The notes under the pieces: model-generated | What the model was told of the DNA's origin: nothing | The model's database searches: none | Seen by the model: only the letters and a program-made list of their open reading frames with translations | Shown: in pieces, positions 16,602 to 24,428 of the stretch | Layout of the letters: every line of letters begins with the position of its first letter | Numbering within the stretch: position 1 is the stretch's first letter | Source: an uncultured Traorella sp. | GTDB lineage: Bacteria > Bacillota_I > Bacilli_A > Erysipelotrichales > Erysipelotrichaceae | NCBI RefSeq assembly: GCF_944327115.1 | Contig: NZ_CALVGS010000016.1 | Location: forward strand, 1 to 37,490 | DNA: 37,490 bases | Reading direction: 5' to 3' | Program-made: the position numbers and the translations under genes

Positions 16602-19016
16602 TTTTTTAAGTATTCTCATGGCATTGATGACAGCGATGAGGCTGACACCCACATCCGCAAATACGCCCAGCCACATATTCGCATATCCAAAGATGCTCAA
16701 TATCAGAATGATTGCTTTAACGCCCAAGATGAAGATGATATTCTCATTCATGATCCGCTGTGTAAATCTTGCCAGATCGATTCCCTGACTTAATGAGCTA
16801 AGATCATCCTTCATCAGCACAAGATCGCTTGCCTCTACTGCCGCTTCACTGCCAAGTCCGCCCATGGCAATACCTAAATCACTGCGCGCCAAGACCGGAG
16901 CATCATTGATGCCATCACCGACATAAGCTACCTTTCCGGAGGAAGCATTCAGGATCTTTTCCAATTCATTTACCTTATCCGTCGGCAACAGTTCATAGTG
17001 AACCTCATCAATGCCACATTCATCGGCAATTGCCTGCGCCGTCTTTTTGCGATCTCCTGTCAGCATGACAAGTTTCTTGATTCCTTTTTCTTTCAAGCTC
17101 TTCAAAGATTCCTTCGTATTTGCTTTCAGCGTATCCCTGATTTCGATCGTACCGATATATCGTGAATCATATGCGACATAAACAAGGGTACCATAAGAAT
17201 CCTGCTCCTGACAGGTGATATGGAAACGATCCATCAGCTTCTTATTCCCTGCAAGCAATATTTTACCCTGATATTCTCCTTTTATACCATGTCCGGCAAT
17301 TTCTTCGACATGCACGAGCTCATTTTTATCAATTTCCTTTCCATATTCCTTTTGAATGGATTGGGCGATCGGATGTGTTGAATAGCTTTCCGCAATGGCC
17401 GCTAAACGCAGACATTCCTTCGGATCATCACCATAGATATTCGTAACCTCGAAAGAACCGTTCGTCAATGTTCCTGTTTTATCAAATACGATCGTATCGA
17501 TCTGACTTAAAATTTCAAGATAATTGCCACCCTTTACCAATATACCTTTTTTGCTGGCACTTCCGATTCCGGCAAAATATCCCAGCGGAATAGATAAAAC
17601 CAGCGCGCATGGACAAGAAATGACAAGGAAGGTACATGCACGGATCAGCCATTCCTGCCAGCTGATCTGTGTAGGAAAGAAGTTTGGAACGATTGCCAGA
17701 ATCAAAGCGGCAATGACAACGATCGGAGTATATACCCTTGCGAAACGAGTCATCTTCAGCTCTGTTTTTGCTTTCTTACCGGAAGCATTCTCTACCATAT
17801 CCAAAATCCTGCTGACGGTGGATTCGCTAAGCTCATGGGTTACTTCAACTTCGATGACACCATTCAAATTGATGCAGCCTGCAAGCACTTCATCCTCAAC
17901 AGCTACTTCCCTTGGCAGCGATTCACCTGTCAAAGCACTTGTATCCAACGCCGATGTCCCTTTGCGTACGATGCCATCCAGCGGAATTCTTTCACCGGGC
18001 TGAACGACGATGATATCCTTGATCTTGATCTGTTCAGGATCTACATCACTGATGTGGTCACCTGTTTTTAGATGTGCGATTTCAGCCTTGATGTTCATCA
18101 GATCGGCAATTGAATTTCTGGAACGCTCAACAGCCTTATTTTGAAAATATTCACCCACCTGATAAAACAGCATGACAGCTACTGCTTCTAAATATTCACC
18201 GACAACGATTGCCCCGATCGTTGCGATCATCATCAAGAAGTTTTCATCAAAAATTTCACCGCGGCGAATGTTCTTCAAAGCCTTTACGATAACGCTGTAA
18301 CCGATCATGAAATAAGAAAGGATCACACCGATCTGCCAGTCAAATACAAGACTTAACAGGAATATGAGGGTACCGATTCCTAATACATAGATCTGATAAT
18401 TTTTCTTCTTTTCTTTCTTCTCATTTTCCTCAATGATCTGGACCTCTTCGGTATCTAAGATTGCCTTTTTGATTTTCTCTTTTATAATTTTCTCATCCGC
18501 ATTCTTTTTTATATAAAACAACAAGGCCTTTGTTGTAAAGTTCAATGAAGCATATTCGACACCTTCCACTTTATTGACGGCATCTTCAACCTTCATAGCA
18601 CAGCTGGCACAGTCCAGCCCTTCAATTGTCCACTTAATTTTCTTCAGATCATTTCCCGCAGGCTGGACACGTACTATATTTTCATGATGCTCATGGTGGT
18701 CATGTATGCTGCACTCGTGATCATGATCATGATGATGCTCATGCTCGTGATGGTGGTGGTGATGCTCGCAGCCACACGCTTTTTCATGATGTGCATGCCC
18801 CTTTTTTTCTACCACATGAACCTCTTCCAGCTCTTCGATCAAATGAATCAGTTTTCTTTCTATTTCTTCAGAATAATCTTTATATTGAATCGTACATCCC
18901 AAGGTTGCGGCATTAACGCTGGCACTATTGACTTCTTCTCTTTTATTTAAGGCTTTTTCGATCTTCATCGCACAATTCGGACAATCCAAGCCTTCAAGAA
19001 TATATTTCTTTTCCAT
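16599..19016 (-). CDS. Zinc/cadmium/lead-exporting P1B-type ATPase
   Basis: An 805-residue ZntA/CadA-type efflux pump. Order of parts: HMA domain 1 (C12/C15 in DCPNC), a His-rich linker (about 74-111, more than 20 His), HMA domain 2 (C136/C139 in DCASC), membrane segments from about 205, and the actuator TGES (363-366). Next come the ion-binding CPC motif (468-470), the phosphorylation site DKTGT (512-516) and the GDGINDAPVLARSDLG hinge (near 690). CPC with flanking SCPCALVLSIPLG is typical of the Zn/Cd/Pb class rather than copper (CPCAL followed by GLA). It lies two bases after an ArsR/SmtB repressor gene under a metal-responsive operator. Confidence 0.93.
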   Translation of the reverse strand: MEKKYILEGLDCPNCAMKIEKALNKREEVNSASVNAATLGCTIQYKDYSEEIERKLIHLIEELEEVHVVEKKGHAHHEKACGCEHHHHHHEHEHHHDHDHECSIHDHHEHHENIVRVQPAGNDLKKIKWTIEGLDCASCAMKVEDAVNKVEGVEYASLNFTTKALLFYIKKNADEKIIKEKIKKAILDTEEVQIIEENEKKEKKKNYQIYVLGIGTLIFLLSLVFDWQIGVILSYFMIGYSVIVKALKNIRRGEIFDENFLMMIATIGAIVVGEYLEAVAVMLFYQVGEYFQNKAVERSRNSIADLMNIKAEIAHLKTGDHISDVDPEQIKIKDIIVVQPGERIPLDGIVRKGTSALDTSALTGESLPREVAVEDEVLAGCINLNGVIEVEVTHELSESTVSRILDMVENASGKKAKTELKMTRFARVYTPIVVIAALILAIVPNFFPTQISWQEWLIRACTFLVISCPCALVLSIPLGYFAGIGSASKKGILVKGGNYLEILSQIDTIVFDKTGTLTNGSFEVTNIYGDDPKECLRLAAIAESYSTHPIAQSIQKEYGKEIDKNELVHVEEIAGHGIKGEYQGKILLAGNKKLMDRFHITCQEQDSYGTLVYVAYDSRYIGTIEIRDTLKANTKESLKSLKEKGIKKLVMLTGDRKKTAQAIADECGIDEVHYELLPTDKVNELEKILNASSGKVAYVGDGINDAPVLARSDLGIAMGGLGSEAAVEASDLVLMKDDLSSLSQGIDLARFTQRIMNENIIFILGVKAIILILSIFGYANMWLGVFADVGVSLIAVINAMRILKK

Positions 19017-19018
19017 AA

Positions 19019-19372
19019 TCAGTCCTCCATCACATGTTCATAACCGGCTTCGAAAATTCTACCGATATGCTCATCATCCAATGAATAATAGATGACTTTT
19101 CCATCTCTGCGATACTTCACAAGGCGCGCCTGTTTCAGTGTTTTGAGCTGATGGGAAACTGCAGACTGCGACACATCCAACAAAGCAGAAAGATCACACA
19201 CGCACATCTCCGCTTTTAAAAGGGCACAGATGATCTTGATTCTTGTCGGATCACCAAATACCTTTAAAAGCTCTGCAGTCGCAACCAACTTATCTTCATC
19301 AGGCATCTGTTCCTTTACTGCCCTGACTACATTCTCATGGATAACAGTAACTTCACACTTTTCAATTTCCAT
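19019..19372 (-). CDS. ArsR/SmtB-family metal-sensing repressor (CadC/SmtB-like)
   Basis: A 117-residue winged-helix dimeric repressor that leaves DNA on metal binding. The recognition helix region is LSALLDVSQSAVSHQLKTLKQ (about 61-81). Two metal sites are readable. The alpha-3N type site has C57 and C59 in EMCVCDL with an N-terminal Cys6 and His12. The alpha-5 zinc site has D100, H102, H113 and E116, with the exact spacing of SmtB D104/H106/H117/E120. It is therefore a two-site sensor like CadC, probably responding to Zn plus Cd/Pb. SD AGAGGA precedes the ATG. It is first gene of an operon with the metal pump and represses itself through the palindrome at 19387-19406. Confidence 0.94.
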   Translation of the reverse strand: MEIEKCEVTVIHENVVRAVKEQMPDEDKLVATAELLKVFGDPTRIKIICALLKAEMCVCDLSALLDVSQSAVSHQLKTLKQARLVKYRRDGKVIYYSLDDEHIGRIFEAGYEHVMED

Positions 19373-19386
19373 ATTAACATCCTCTC

Positions 19387-19437
19387 ATATGAACATCTGT
19401 TCATATATATAATATGTAAAACATGTCATTATGTCAA
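19387..19437 (-). promoter_or_regulatory. Promoter and 9-2-9 operator of the zinc/cadmium operon
   Basis: TTGACA (19432-19437) and TATTAT (19409-19414) have a 17-base spacer on the minus strand. Immediately downstream is the perfect palindrome ATATGAACA-TC-TGTTCATAT (19387-19406), the classic ArsR/SmtB operator type. Repressor bound there would cover the transcription start. Confidence 0.9.
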
Positions 19438-19538
19438 GTTTTATTTCAATGAAAATTTCTGAAACAATGTGAATATTTTTGAAAATTTAACACAATGTTC
19501 GCCCCAGAAAAACACTTGATCTTATCGGAAATACAGAT

Positions 19539-19552
19539 TGAAAATATTTTCA
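19539..19552. promoter_or_regulatory. Palindrome upstream of the small-peptide promoter
   Basis: TGAAAATATTTTCA is a perfect 14-base palindrome centred about 26 bases upstream of the -35 element at 19571, a place suited to an activator site. The sequence is very AT-rich, so chance is possible. Confidence 0.35.
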
Positions 19553-19570
19553 AAAAGTTTAAAAAACCCC

Positions 19571-19599
19571 TTGATTTCCGTATTATTTAAGTATATTAT
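19571..19599 (+). promoter_or_regulatory. Promoter of the 47-residue peptide gene
   Basis: TTGATT (19571-19576) and TATTAT (19594-19599), spacer exactly 17. The leader then runs about 35 bases to the ATG. The element TATTATAT, two bases, GTGTAA recurs at the related locus at 24392. Confidence 0.75.
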
Positions 19600-19638
19600 A
19601 TGGGTGTAAGCTGAAAGGGCATGAAGGAGGATATAACT

Positions 19639-19782
19639 ATGAAGAACGTATTAAAGGCTATCAAATTTGTGAAATCAAACAAGAAATGCACAAGTGTTAA
19701 ACATTCGATTACTTCTCGTGAAGTAGAACGCATCAATGCCGGTAATTCTACTTCTGCTTGGGGAATCGTATTCTATCGCTAG
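19639..19782 (+). CDS. Small peptide with double-glycine-type leader (candidate exported peptide)
   Basis: A 47-codon gene with a very strong SD (GGAGG, 8 bases before the ATG), its own promoter and its own terminator. The N-terminus MKNVLKAIKFVKSNKK is basic and amphipathic. Residues 24-35, ITSREVERINAG, fit the double-glycine leader pattern (L-S-x-x-E-L-x-x-I-x-G/A-G): I at -12, T at -11, E at -8, V at -7, I at -4, A at -2 and G at -1. Cleavage after G35 would release NSTSAWGIVFYR, 12 residues. Such leaders are cut by C39-peptidase ABC exporters and are used by bacteriocins and signalling peptides. No exporter, immunity or receptor gene is adjacent. Function is inference; that it is a real gene is well supported. 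Confidence 0.72.
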   Translation: MKNVLKAIKFVKSNKKCTSVKHSITSREVERINAGNSTSAWGIVFYR

Positions 19783-19806
19783 TCTTCTGGCATTTCACAT
19801 ACAAAA

Positions 19807-19846
19807 AAAGAAACGGTATCGTTTTTTGCGATATCGTTTCTTTTTT
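19807..19846 (+). terminator. Terminator of the peptide gene
   Basis: 12-base stem GAAACGGTATCG/CGATATCGTTTC with one G-U pair (19810-19840), followed by six T. A run of A on the other side gives some activity on the minus strand, towards which the membrane-protein gene at 19906 converges. Confidence 0.92.
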
Positions 19847-19905
19847 ATTATAATGCTTATCTTACTGTTTTTTCACAAAGCAAAAATACTTCTGGTTAGC
19901 AGATA

Positions 19906-20280
19906 CTATTTTGCTTTCAGAAGGTTTTTTAGAAGCAAACCGCAGCCTGCTCCGATACAGCCAAATATAAGGATATATTCAAATAAGGATATACGCATGA
20001 ATGATATTTGCATGCTCATCAATAGCGAAACGATGATAATGATCACCCCAACTGCCAAAAGTGTCCTTGCTGCCATTGACTTTGGATCATAAAAACGCCG
20101 GATGATACCGATGATCAGAGGAACGGTAACAAGACCCGATGAAATATTAAAGGAACCAAAGCGGATCACAGACCAGCCATGATGTATATAAACCCGCTGT
20201 GACAACATATATAAACCTGCCGCTAACAACACGATTCCTACAAGGACCTGTACCAGACTGTTTTCGTTTGTATTTTTCAT
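19906..20280 (-). CDS. Small four-helix membrane protein, unknown function
   Basis: A 124-residue hydrophobic protein with about four membrane segments: VQVLVGIVLLAAGLYML, VTVPLIIGIIRRF, LLAVGVIIIIVSLLMSM and YILIFGCIGAGCGLLL. The start at 20280 (MKNTNENSL) is chosen because GGAGG lies 8 bases upstream; longer readings from 20340 lack an SD and would run through the promoter. It is a single gene with its own promoter, convergent with the small-peptide gene. I do not recognise the family. A role as immunity protein for that peptide is conceivable only by position and is not supported otherwise. Confidence 0.75.
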   Translation of the reverse strand: MKNTNENSLVQVLVGIVLLAAGLYMLSQRVYIHHGWSVIRFGSFNISSGLVTVPLIIGIIRRFYDPKSMAARTLLAVGVIIIIVSLLMSMQISFMRISLFEYILIFGCIGAGCGLLLKNLLKAK

Positions 20281-20307
20281 AATCATATCCTCCATAAGGT
20301 CTTTTTT

Positions 20308-20336
20308 ATTATAACCTGTCTTTTTTCCTTCGACAA
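20308..20336 (-). promoter_or_regulatory. Promoter of the small membrane-protein gene
   Basis: TTGTCG (20331-20336) and TATAAT (20308-20313) on the minus strand, spacer exactly 17, about 28 bases before the start codon. Confidence 0.7.
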
Positions 20337-20346
20337 GCATGACAAG

Positions 20347-20373
20347 TAAAAAGCCAGAGCATGAGCTCTAGCT
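20347..20373 (-). terminator. Terminator of the tmk-holB-ricT-rsmI operon
   Basis: 9-base stem AGCTAGAGC/GCTCTGGCT with one T-G pair and a 4-base loop (20352-20373), then TTTTT on the minus strand. It overlaps the rsmI stop codon. Confidence 0.85.
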
Positions 20374-21219
20374 GCTGTGATATTGCTTATAAACTTCGTT
20401 TTTGGACAAGCCGTGATCCTTCGCTACCTTCTTTATGGCTTCATTGGTTGAATAACCGCTTTGAATATAACAATGGATCTTTTCATATAAAACAGAAAAA
20501 GGAATATCATCACTGATTTCATCTTCCTTGTATCCTTCAAGCACAAGTACCATTTCACCCTTGAGATCATCACAGATATCTAATATCTCACTGATCGTAC
20601 CACGCAAAAATTCTTCATGCTTCTTCGTGATCTCTCTTGCCAGACACATCTTGCGATTTCCAAAAACCTCCAAGAAGGTATGCAGCGTCTTTTTGATACG
20701 GTGCGGAGCCTCATAGAAGATCAATGTCTGCTTGACCTTCGCAAGCTCCTCACAGCTCTTTCTGCGTTCATTCTCATTTGCCTTCAAAAAACCGACAAAC
20801 ATAAACGGCTGAGCCGAAAGGCCACTGGCAACCAGAGCATTCAAGGCCGCATTGGCACCGGAGATCGGCACAACATTAAACCCGGCCTCTACGACCATAT
20901 TTACAACGACCTGACCGGGATCACTGACAAGCGGATATCCCGCATCGCTGACAACGGCAACATTTTTTCCTTCTTCAAGCAACGCCAAAAGACCTCTGGC
21001 ACTTTCATACTCATTATGCATATGATGTGTCATGCATCTCGTTTTGATATCAAAATGAGAGAGCAGCTTCATCGTATTTCGCGTATCTTCAGCCGCAATC
21101 ACATCCACGCTTTTCAACACCTCGATCGCCCTGGGCGTCATTTCACTCAAATTGCCGATCGGTGTCGCTACCAAATAAAGCGTTGCCTTATCATTTTCAA
21201 AGCTTTTTTGACGATTCAT
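20368..21219 (-). CDS. rsmI: 16S rRNA (cytidine-1402-2'-O)-methyltransferase
   Basis: A SAM-dependent tetrapyrrole-methylase-fold enzyme that methylates the ribose of C1402 in the ribosomal P site. The opening ATLYLVATPIGNLSEMTPRAIEVL and the segment DVIAAEDTRNT are diagnostic. VSDAGYPLVSDPG and PISGANAALNALVASGL are further SAM-binding motifs, and EAPHRIKKTL is a conserved block. The C-terminal 40 residues form the RsmI helix-turn-helix tail (STNEAIKKVAKDHGLSKNEVYKQYH). At 283 residues it has normal length. The ATG overlaps the ricT stop (ATGA), so it is coupled as the last gene of the operon. Confidence 0.95.
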   Translation of the reverse strand: MNRQKSFENDKATLYLVATPIGNLSEMTPRAIEVLKSVDVIAAEDTRNTMKLLSHFDIKTRCMTHHMHNEYESARGLLALLEEGKNVAVVSDAGYPLVSDPGQVVVNMVVEAGFNVVPISGANAALNALVASGLSAQPFMFVGFLKANENERRKSCEELAKVKQTLIFYEAPHRIKKTLHTFLEVFGNRKMCLAREITKKHEEFLRGTISEILDICDDLKGEMVLVLEGYKEDEISDDIPFSVLYEKIHCYIQSGYSTNEAIKKVAKDHGLSKNEVYKQYHSS

Positions 21220-22043
21220 CGCTTTGACCAGTCAATTTCCGGCCACAGCTCAGAAAAATCCAGAAATTGCACATCCTCTTTATTTTCTATCTTTGCCTGT
21301 TTCAACAGGACATTCATGCTTGTCACACGATATTTGTTGCCTTTGTATTCGATCTGTGAATTTAATTTAGGTAAACCGGCACGCATCTGTTTATACTGTG
21401 CATCCTCATAACGAAGACAGCACATCAGCTTACCGCACTGCCCCGAAAGCTTTTGGACATTCAATGCCAGCATCTGATTTTTTGCCATATTGATCGATAC
21501 GACATCAAAATCATTCAAAAACCTTGAACAGCATGTTTCCATACCACAGGTTCCCAAACCACCCACGATCTTTGCCTTATTGCGCGGACCGATCTGACGA
21601 AGCTCGATACGACATTTGAATTTTGTCGCCAGATCCTTTAAAAGCTCTCTGAAATCGACACGATCATCTGCGACATATACAAAAATGATCTTACTGCGAT
21701 CCAGCGTATATTCAGCTTCGATCAAATGCATATCCAGCCCCTGTGCCTGAATGGCCTCCTCGCAGATCACCATGGCCTTCTCAGCTGCTTTTTTATTATC
21801 CTCAACATCCTTCAGATCCTTAGCGGTCGCTTTACGGATCACCGGCTTGATCTCAAGCTCACTGGATACATTTTCAAAAAGCTGATTTTCTTTCATGATC
21901 GTACCGACTTCCAGTCCACGGACGGTTTCTACGACTACTTTATCATGAACCTTCAGCGTATCATCATTTGTCCCAAACGTATAAAGCTTATTTGATTCAC
22001 TAAAGCTTACAAACGCTATATGTGTAAAGTCCTTATTCTCCAT
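21216..22043 (-). CDS. ricT: PSP1-domain protein RicT (YaaT)
   Basis: A 275-residue PSP1-family protein. In Bacillus, RicT works with RicA and RicF as a complex that influences RNase Y activity and phosphorelay output. The N-terminal part (about 1-60) with THIAFVSFSESNKLYTFG is typical. The Cys-rich core lies at about 165-215 with GTCGMETCCSRF and GQCGKLMCCLRYE, the cluster-binding cysteines of the Ric complex. It is embedded in the conserved order tmk-holB-ricT-rsmI seen across Bacillota. It overlaps holB by 11 bases, with SD GGAGGTAG inside holB. Confidence 0.92.
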   Translation of the reverse strand: MENKDFTHIAFVSFSESNKLYTFGTNDDTLKVHDKVVVETVRGLEVGTIMKENQLFENVSSELEIKPVIRKATAKDLKDVEDNKKAAEKAMVICEEAIQAQGLDMHLIEAEYTLDRSKIIFVYVADDRVDFRELLKDLATKFKCRIELRQIGPRNKAKIVGGLGTCGMETCCSRFLNDFDVVSINMAKNQMLALNVQKLSGQCGKLMCCLRYEDAQYKQMRAGLPKLNSQIEYKGNKYRVTSMNVLLKQAKIENKEDVQFLDFSELWPEIDWSKR

Positions 22044-23007
22044 CTGCTACCTCCTTCATCCTGATCAGCATCGAATCAGCCAGCAGTTTGACGCTCACAG
22101 ACTTACTGAAGCGGTTTTTCGTACTGACACAGATGCTTAAATATTCAATACACTGCTTTTTTGAATACTTGCCCATCATTTCGTTCCATGTATCATCCCT
22201 ACACTCACTTTTCTGCATGAGCACATTTCTAAAAAAAATCGTTAATATTTCATTAAAATAAGAAAATTGAAGTCGGTCATTTCCTTTCTTATCATTAAAT
22301 GCCTGATTTTGAATCGTCAAAAGCGTCATATACGGATCATCATAAAAATGCTCGATGACCTCCATTGCCCAAGCTTTAGCATCCTGATAATTCTCATCTT
22401 CGCTCAGTGCCATAATCTCATCGCTGTCCGCTGTCAGATTCGCACACAGGTAAGCATCCAGCTCATCCATATCACACGTCTTTGAAAACGCAAGACGATC
22501 CTTTATCGAAGCTTTGCGGAAAGGTATTTTCTGACATCTTGATACGATGGTCGGCAACACTTTATCCAGCTGTTCGCTTATCAGGATCGCCGTAACATCG
22601 CTCGCCGGTTCCTCCAAAAACTTCAAAAGCGCATTCATCGCATCAGCAGTGGCATTTTCTACACGATTCAGGATATAGATCTTCTTTCCCGTCGCTTCCA
22701 GTGCTGTTTTATTGAATTCTTCCTGTATATGCATGATATCTTCTTTTTTGATCGTTTTTTCACTGCCATCAACAATGATCATATCTGAAAAATTATTCTC
22801 TTCGACGCGTCTGCATACATCACACGTTTCACAGGCAAAGCCTTCATGTTCACACAAAAGACTCTGTGCCAGCAAAACAGCTGCCTTCAATTTACCGCAG
22901 CCCTTATCTCCGAAAAACAGATAAGCATGAGCCGCACTCTTGCCTAACAATGCATTTTCCAAGATCCGATAGGCAACCGGCTGATCTCTTTTAAGCTTTT
23001 CTTTCAT
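22033..23007 (-). CDS. holB: DNA polymerase III subunit delta'
   Basis: A 324-residue clamp-loader subunit with an AAA+ fold. The P-loop region FFGDKGCGKLK lacks the normal GKT/S, as expected of the non-hydrolysing delta' subunit. The zinc module follows with CEHEGFACETCDVC (about 53-66). VENATADAMNALLKFLEEP and the SRC motif (VSRCQKIPF) are the standard sensor and interaction segments. It overlaps tmk upstream by 17 bases and ricT downstream by 11 bases, so all three are translated as one coupled unit. Confidence 0.93.
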   Translation of the reverse strand: MKEKLKRDQPVAYRILENALLGKSAAHAYLFFGDKGCGKLKAAVLLAQSLLCEHEGFACETCDVCRRVEENNFSDMIIVDGSEKTIKKEDIMHIQEEFNKTALEATGKKIYILNRVENATADAMNALLKFLEEPASDVTAILISEQLDKVLPTIVSRCQKIPFRKASIKDRLAFSKTCDMDELDAYLCANLTADSDEIMALSEDENYQDAKAWAMEVIEHFYDDPYMTLLTIQNQAFNDKKGNDRLQFSYFNEILTIFFRNVLMQKSECRDDTWNEMMGKYSKKQCIEYLSICVSTKNRFSKSVSVKLLADSMLIRMKEVADGE

Positions 23008-23626
23008 TTTCGATCGTCCTCAAAACGATTTGCAATGCATCCGCTGCGACCTTGTCAACATCCTGCGAAGCATCAACCACATGCATACGATGGCGATACT
23101 TAGCAAGCACCTGCCGATAGCCCTCAGAAACCTCCTGATGAAACGTCTTGGTTTCCAGATCCAAACGATCCTTAAAAGCTCTTGTTTCGATACGCTTTAA
23201 TCCATCCTCATAATCAAGATTCAAAAAAATGGTCGTATCCGGAAAGTATCCGTCAATCGCAAATTGATTGATCATATATACATTTTCAATTCCCAGATGA
23301 CGTGCATAGCCCTGATAAGCTAAAGAAGAATCTACAAAGCGGTCACATATTACGATCTGTCCCTTTTCTACGGCAGGAACCACTTTTTCTACCAGATGCT
23401 GGCGTCGTGACGCCGCATACAGCAAAGCCTCTGTCTTCGCATCCATCGCAGTATTCTTCGGATCAAGAATGACATTACGGATCTGTTCCGCAATATCGAT
23501 ACCGCCCGGCTCTCTCGTATAAATGGCATCATAACCCATTTCCTTTAGCTTTTGCGCAACAATTGTAGAAATCGTTGTCTTACCGCTTCCATCCGGTCCT
23601 TCAAATGTGATAAAATATCCTCTCAT
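22991..23626 (-). CDS. tmk: Thymidylate kinase
   Basis: Phosphorylates dTMP to dTDP. The 211 residues begin MRGYFITFEGPDGSGKTT, a P-loop with the aspartate typical of this kinase. DRFVDSSLAYQG (about 96-107) is the DRX motif with substrate-binding residues, and TREPGG (about 37-42) is the other conserved loop. It has SD GGGAGA and an extended -10 promoter, and heads the operon tmk-holB-ricT-rsmI. Codon use and layout are those of a core chromosomal locus. Confidence 0.96.
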   Translation of the reverse strand: MRGYFITFEGPDGSGKTTISTIVAQKLKEMGYDAIYTREPGGIDIAEQIRNVILDPKNTAMDAKTEALLYAASRRQHLVEKVVPAVEKGQIVICDRFVDSSLAYQGYARHLGIENVYMINQFAIDGYFPDTTIFLNLDYEDGLKRIETRAFKDRLDLETKTFHQEVSEGYRQVLAKYRHRMHVVDASQDVDKVAADALQIVLRTIENERKA

Positions 23627-23653
23627 AAATATCTCCCATCAGCTTATAAAATG

Positions 23654-23662
23654 ATTATACCA
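23654..23662 (-). promoter_or_regulatory. Extended -10 promoter of the tmk operon
   Basis: TGGTATAAT on the minus strand, 28 bases before the tmk ATG. No good -35 is present, as allowed for extended -10 promoters. Confidence 0.6.
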
Positions 23663-23688
23663 CAATCCACGCTAACATAAAAAGCGTT

Positions 23689-24273
23689 TTATCCGATGCC
23701 CCTAGCAGGATCGCATTTTTTAATATAACCTTCTAAATGATCATCAGCAAAATAATGACCCCTTCCATCCTCATCAACATCTTCCATCGGCGTCATCCCA
23801 AACCCCCTGTGTAAAGAGCGGGCTCCTTCTTTTGAAACCGCCTCCGCATAGACCTCGCTTACCTCATAGCCATCCTTGATCTTTCCATCCAGCCACTCTG
23901 CAAAGGCTTTGCCCATAAGCTTCATACAGGCACTGCCGCGGTATTCCTCATCCACGGCAATCGTATAAATATATAGGATATTCTTCCCCTTATGCATGCC
24001 GATATTTTGAAGCGTTGAAAAATGAGCTCCGTTCAAATACCGCTCCTTCTGGCTTTCATCAAGAAAAATCACGGTCAGATAACCTGCCAGCTTACACGCA
24101 TCCCAATCAATACAGAAAAACAACCCCTCTTGATTATCCTTATACAAGGCACGTACATATTCCGGATCTAAATAATCATTCCCTGTGACAGGAAATATAC
24201 GCCCTTCCAATTCAAGCATCTTCCCAAACCACTCTTCATTGATCATTTGATTCATTAAAACCGCTAATTTCAT
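23689..24273 (-). CDS. GNAT-family N-acetyltransferase
   Basis: A 194-residue acetyl-CoA-dependent acetyltransferase of unknown substrate. The acetyl-CoA binding motif A is IYTIAVDEEYRGSACMKLM (about 101-119), with RGSA in place of the canonical RxxGxG/A. The C-terminal ARSLHRGFGMTP is motif B. The rest of the fold (SLHRGFG beta-bulge, PRxD-like end) is consistent. SD AGGAGA lies 8 bases before the ATG. It is a single gene upstream of the tmk operon, with a hairpin in its short leader. The substrate could be an amino acid, a protein N-terminus or a drug; nothing in context decides. Confidence 0.8.
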   Translation of the reverse strand: MKLAVLMNQMINEEWFGKMLELEGRIFPVTGNDYLDPEYVRALYKDNQEGLFFCIDWDACKLAGYLTVIFLDESQKERYLNGAHFSTLQNIGMHKGKNILYIYTIAVDEEYRGSACMKLMGKAFAEWLDGKIKDGYEVSEVYAEAVSKEGARSLHRGFGMTPMEDVDEDGRGHYFADDHLEGYIKKCDPARGIG

Positions 24274-24292
24274 AGAATGTTTCTCCTATATA

Positions 24293-24314
24293 AGAAAAAG
24301 GCATGATCCATGCC
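24293..24314 (-). terminator. Terminator-like hairpin in the GNAT leader
   Basis: 6-base stem GGCATG/CATGCC with a 3-base loop and then TTTTTCTT on the minus strand. It sits between an extended -10 (TGTTATAAT, 24330-24338) and the GNAT start, so it may act as an attenuator. Confidence 0.5.
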
Positions 24315-24363
24315 CTCAACAAATCCATTATAACACAAAAAAATTTAAATTATAAGACTGTTT

Positions 24364-24400
24364 CTATCCGACAAATAAGGTATTATATAAGTGTAAAAAG
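24364..24400 (+). promoter_or_regulatory. Promoter of the decayed peptide locus
   Basis: TATTAT at 24391-24396, with CTGTTT 17 bases upstream (24368-24373). The string TATTATATAAGTGTAA matches the corresponding element of the 47-residue peptide gene (TATTATATGGGTGTAA) at 14 of 16 positions. Confidence 0.55.
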
Positions 24401-24428
24401 ACAGAACACCTGAAAGGAGGAATGTCTG

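Noticed and set aside
18710-18780. Repetitive ATG/GTG-rich tract as a possible CRISPR or DNA repeat
   Set aside because: It simply encodes the His-rich metal-binding linker. No spacer-repeat organisation exists here or elsewhere in the window.
18684-18950. Plus-strand frame rich in Met/Val opposite the metal-pump gene
   Set aside because: It is the complement of the His-rich linker (CAT/CAC codons read backwards) and has no SD. It is an artefact of the repeat composition.
20617-21411. Long plus-strand frame (264 codons) opposite rsmI and ricT
   Set aside because: Fully antisense to two certain genes, with no SD, promoter or protein-like pattern. Such frames are common opposite genes with this codon use.
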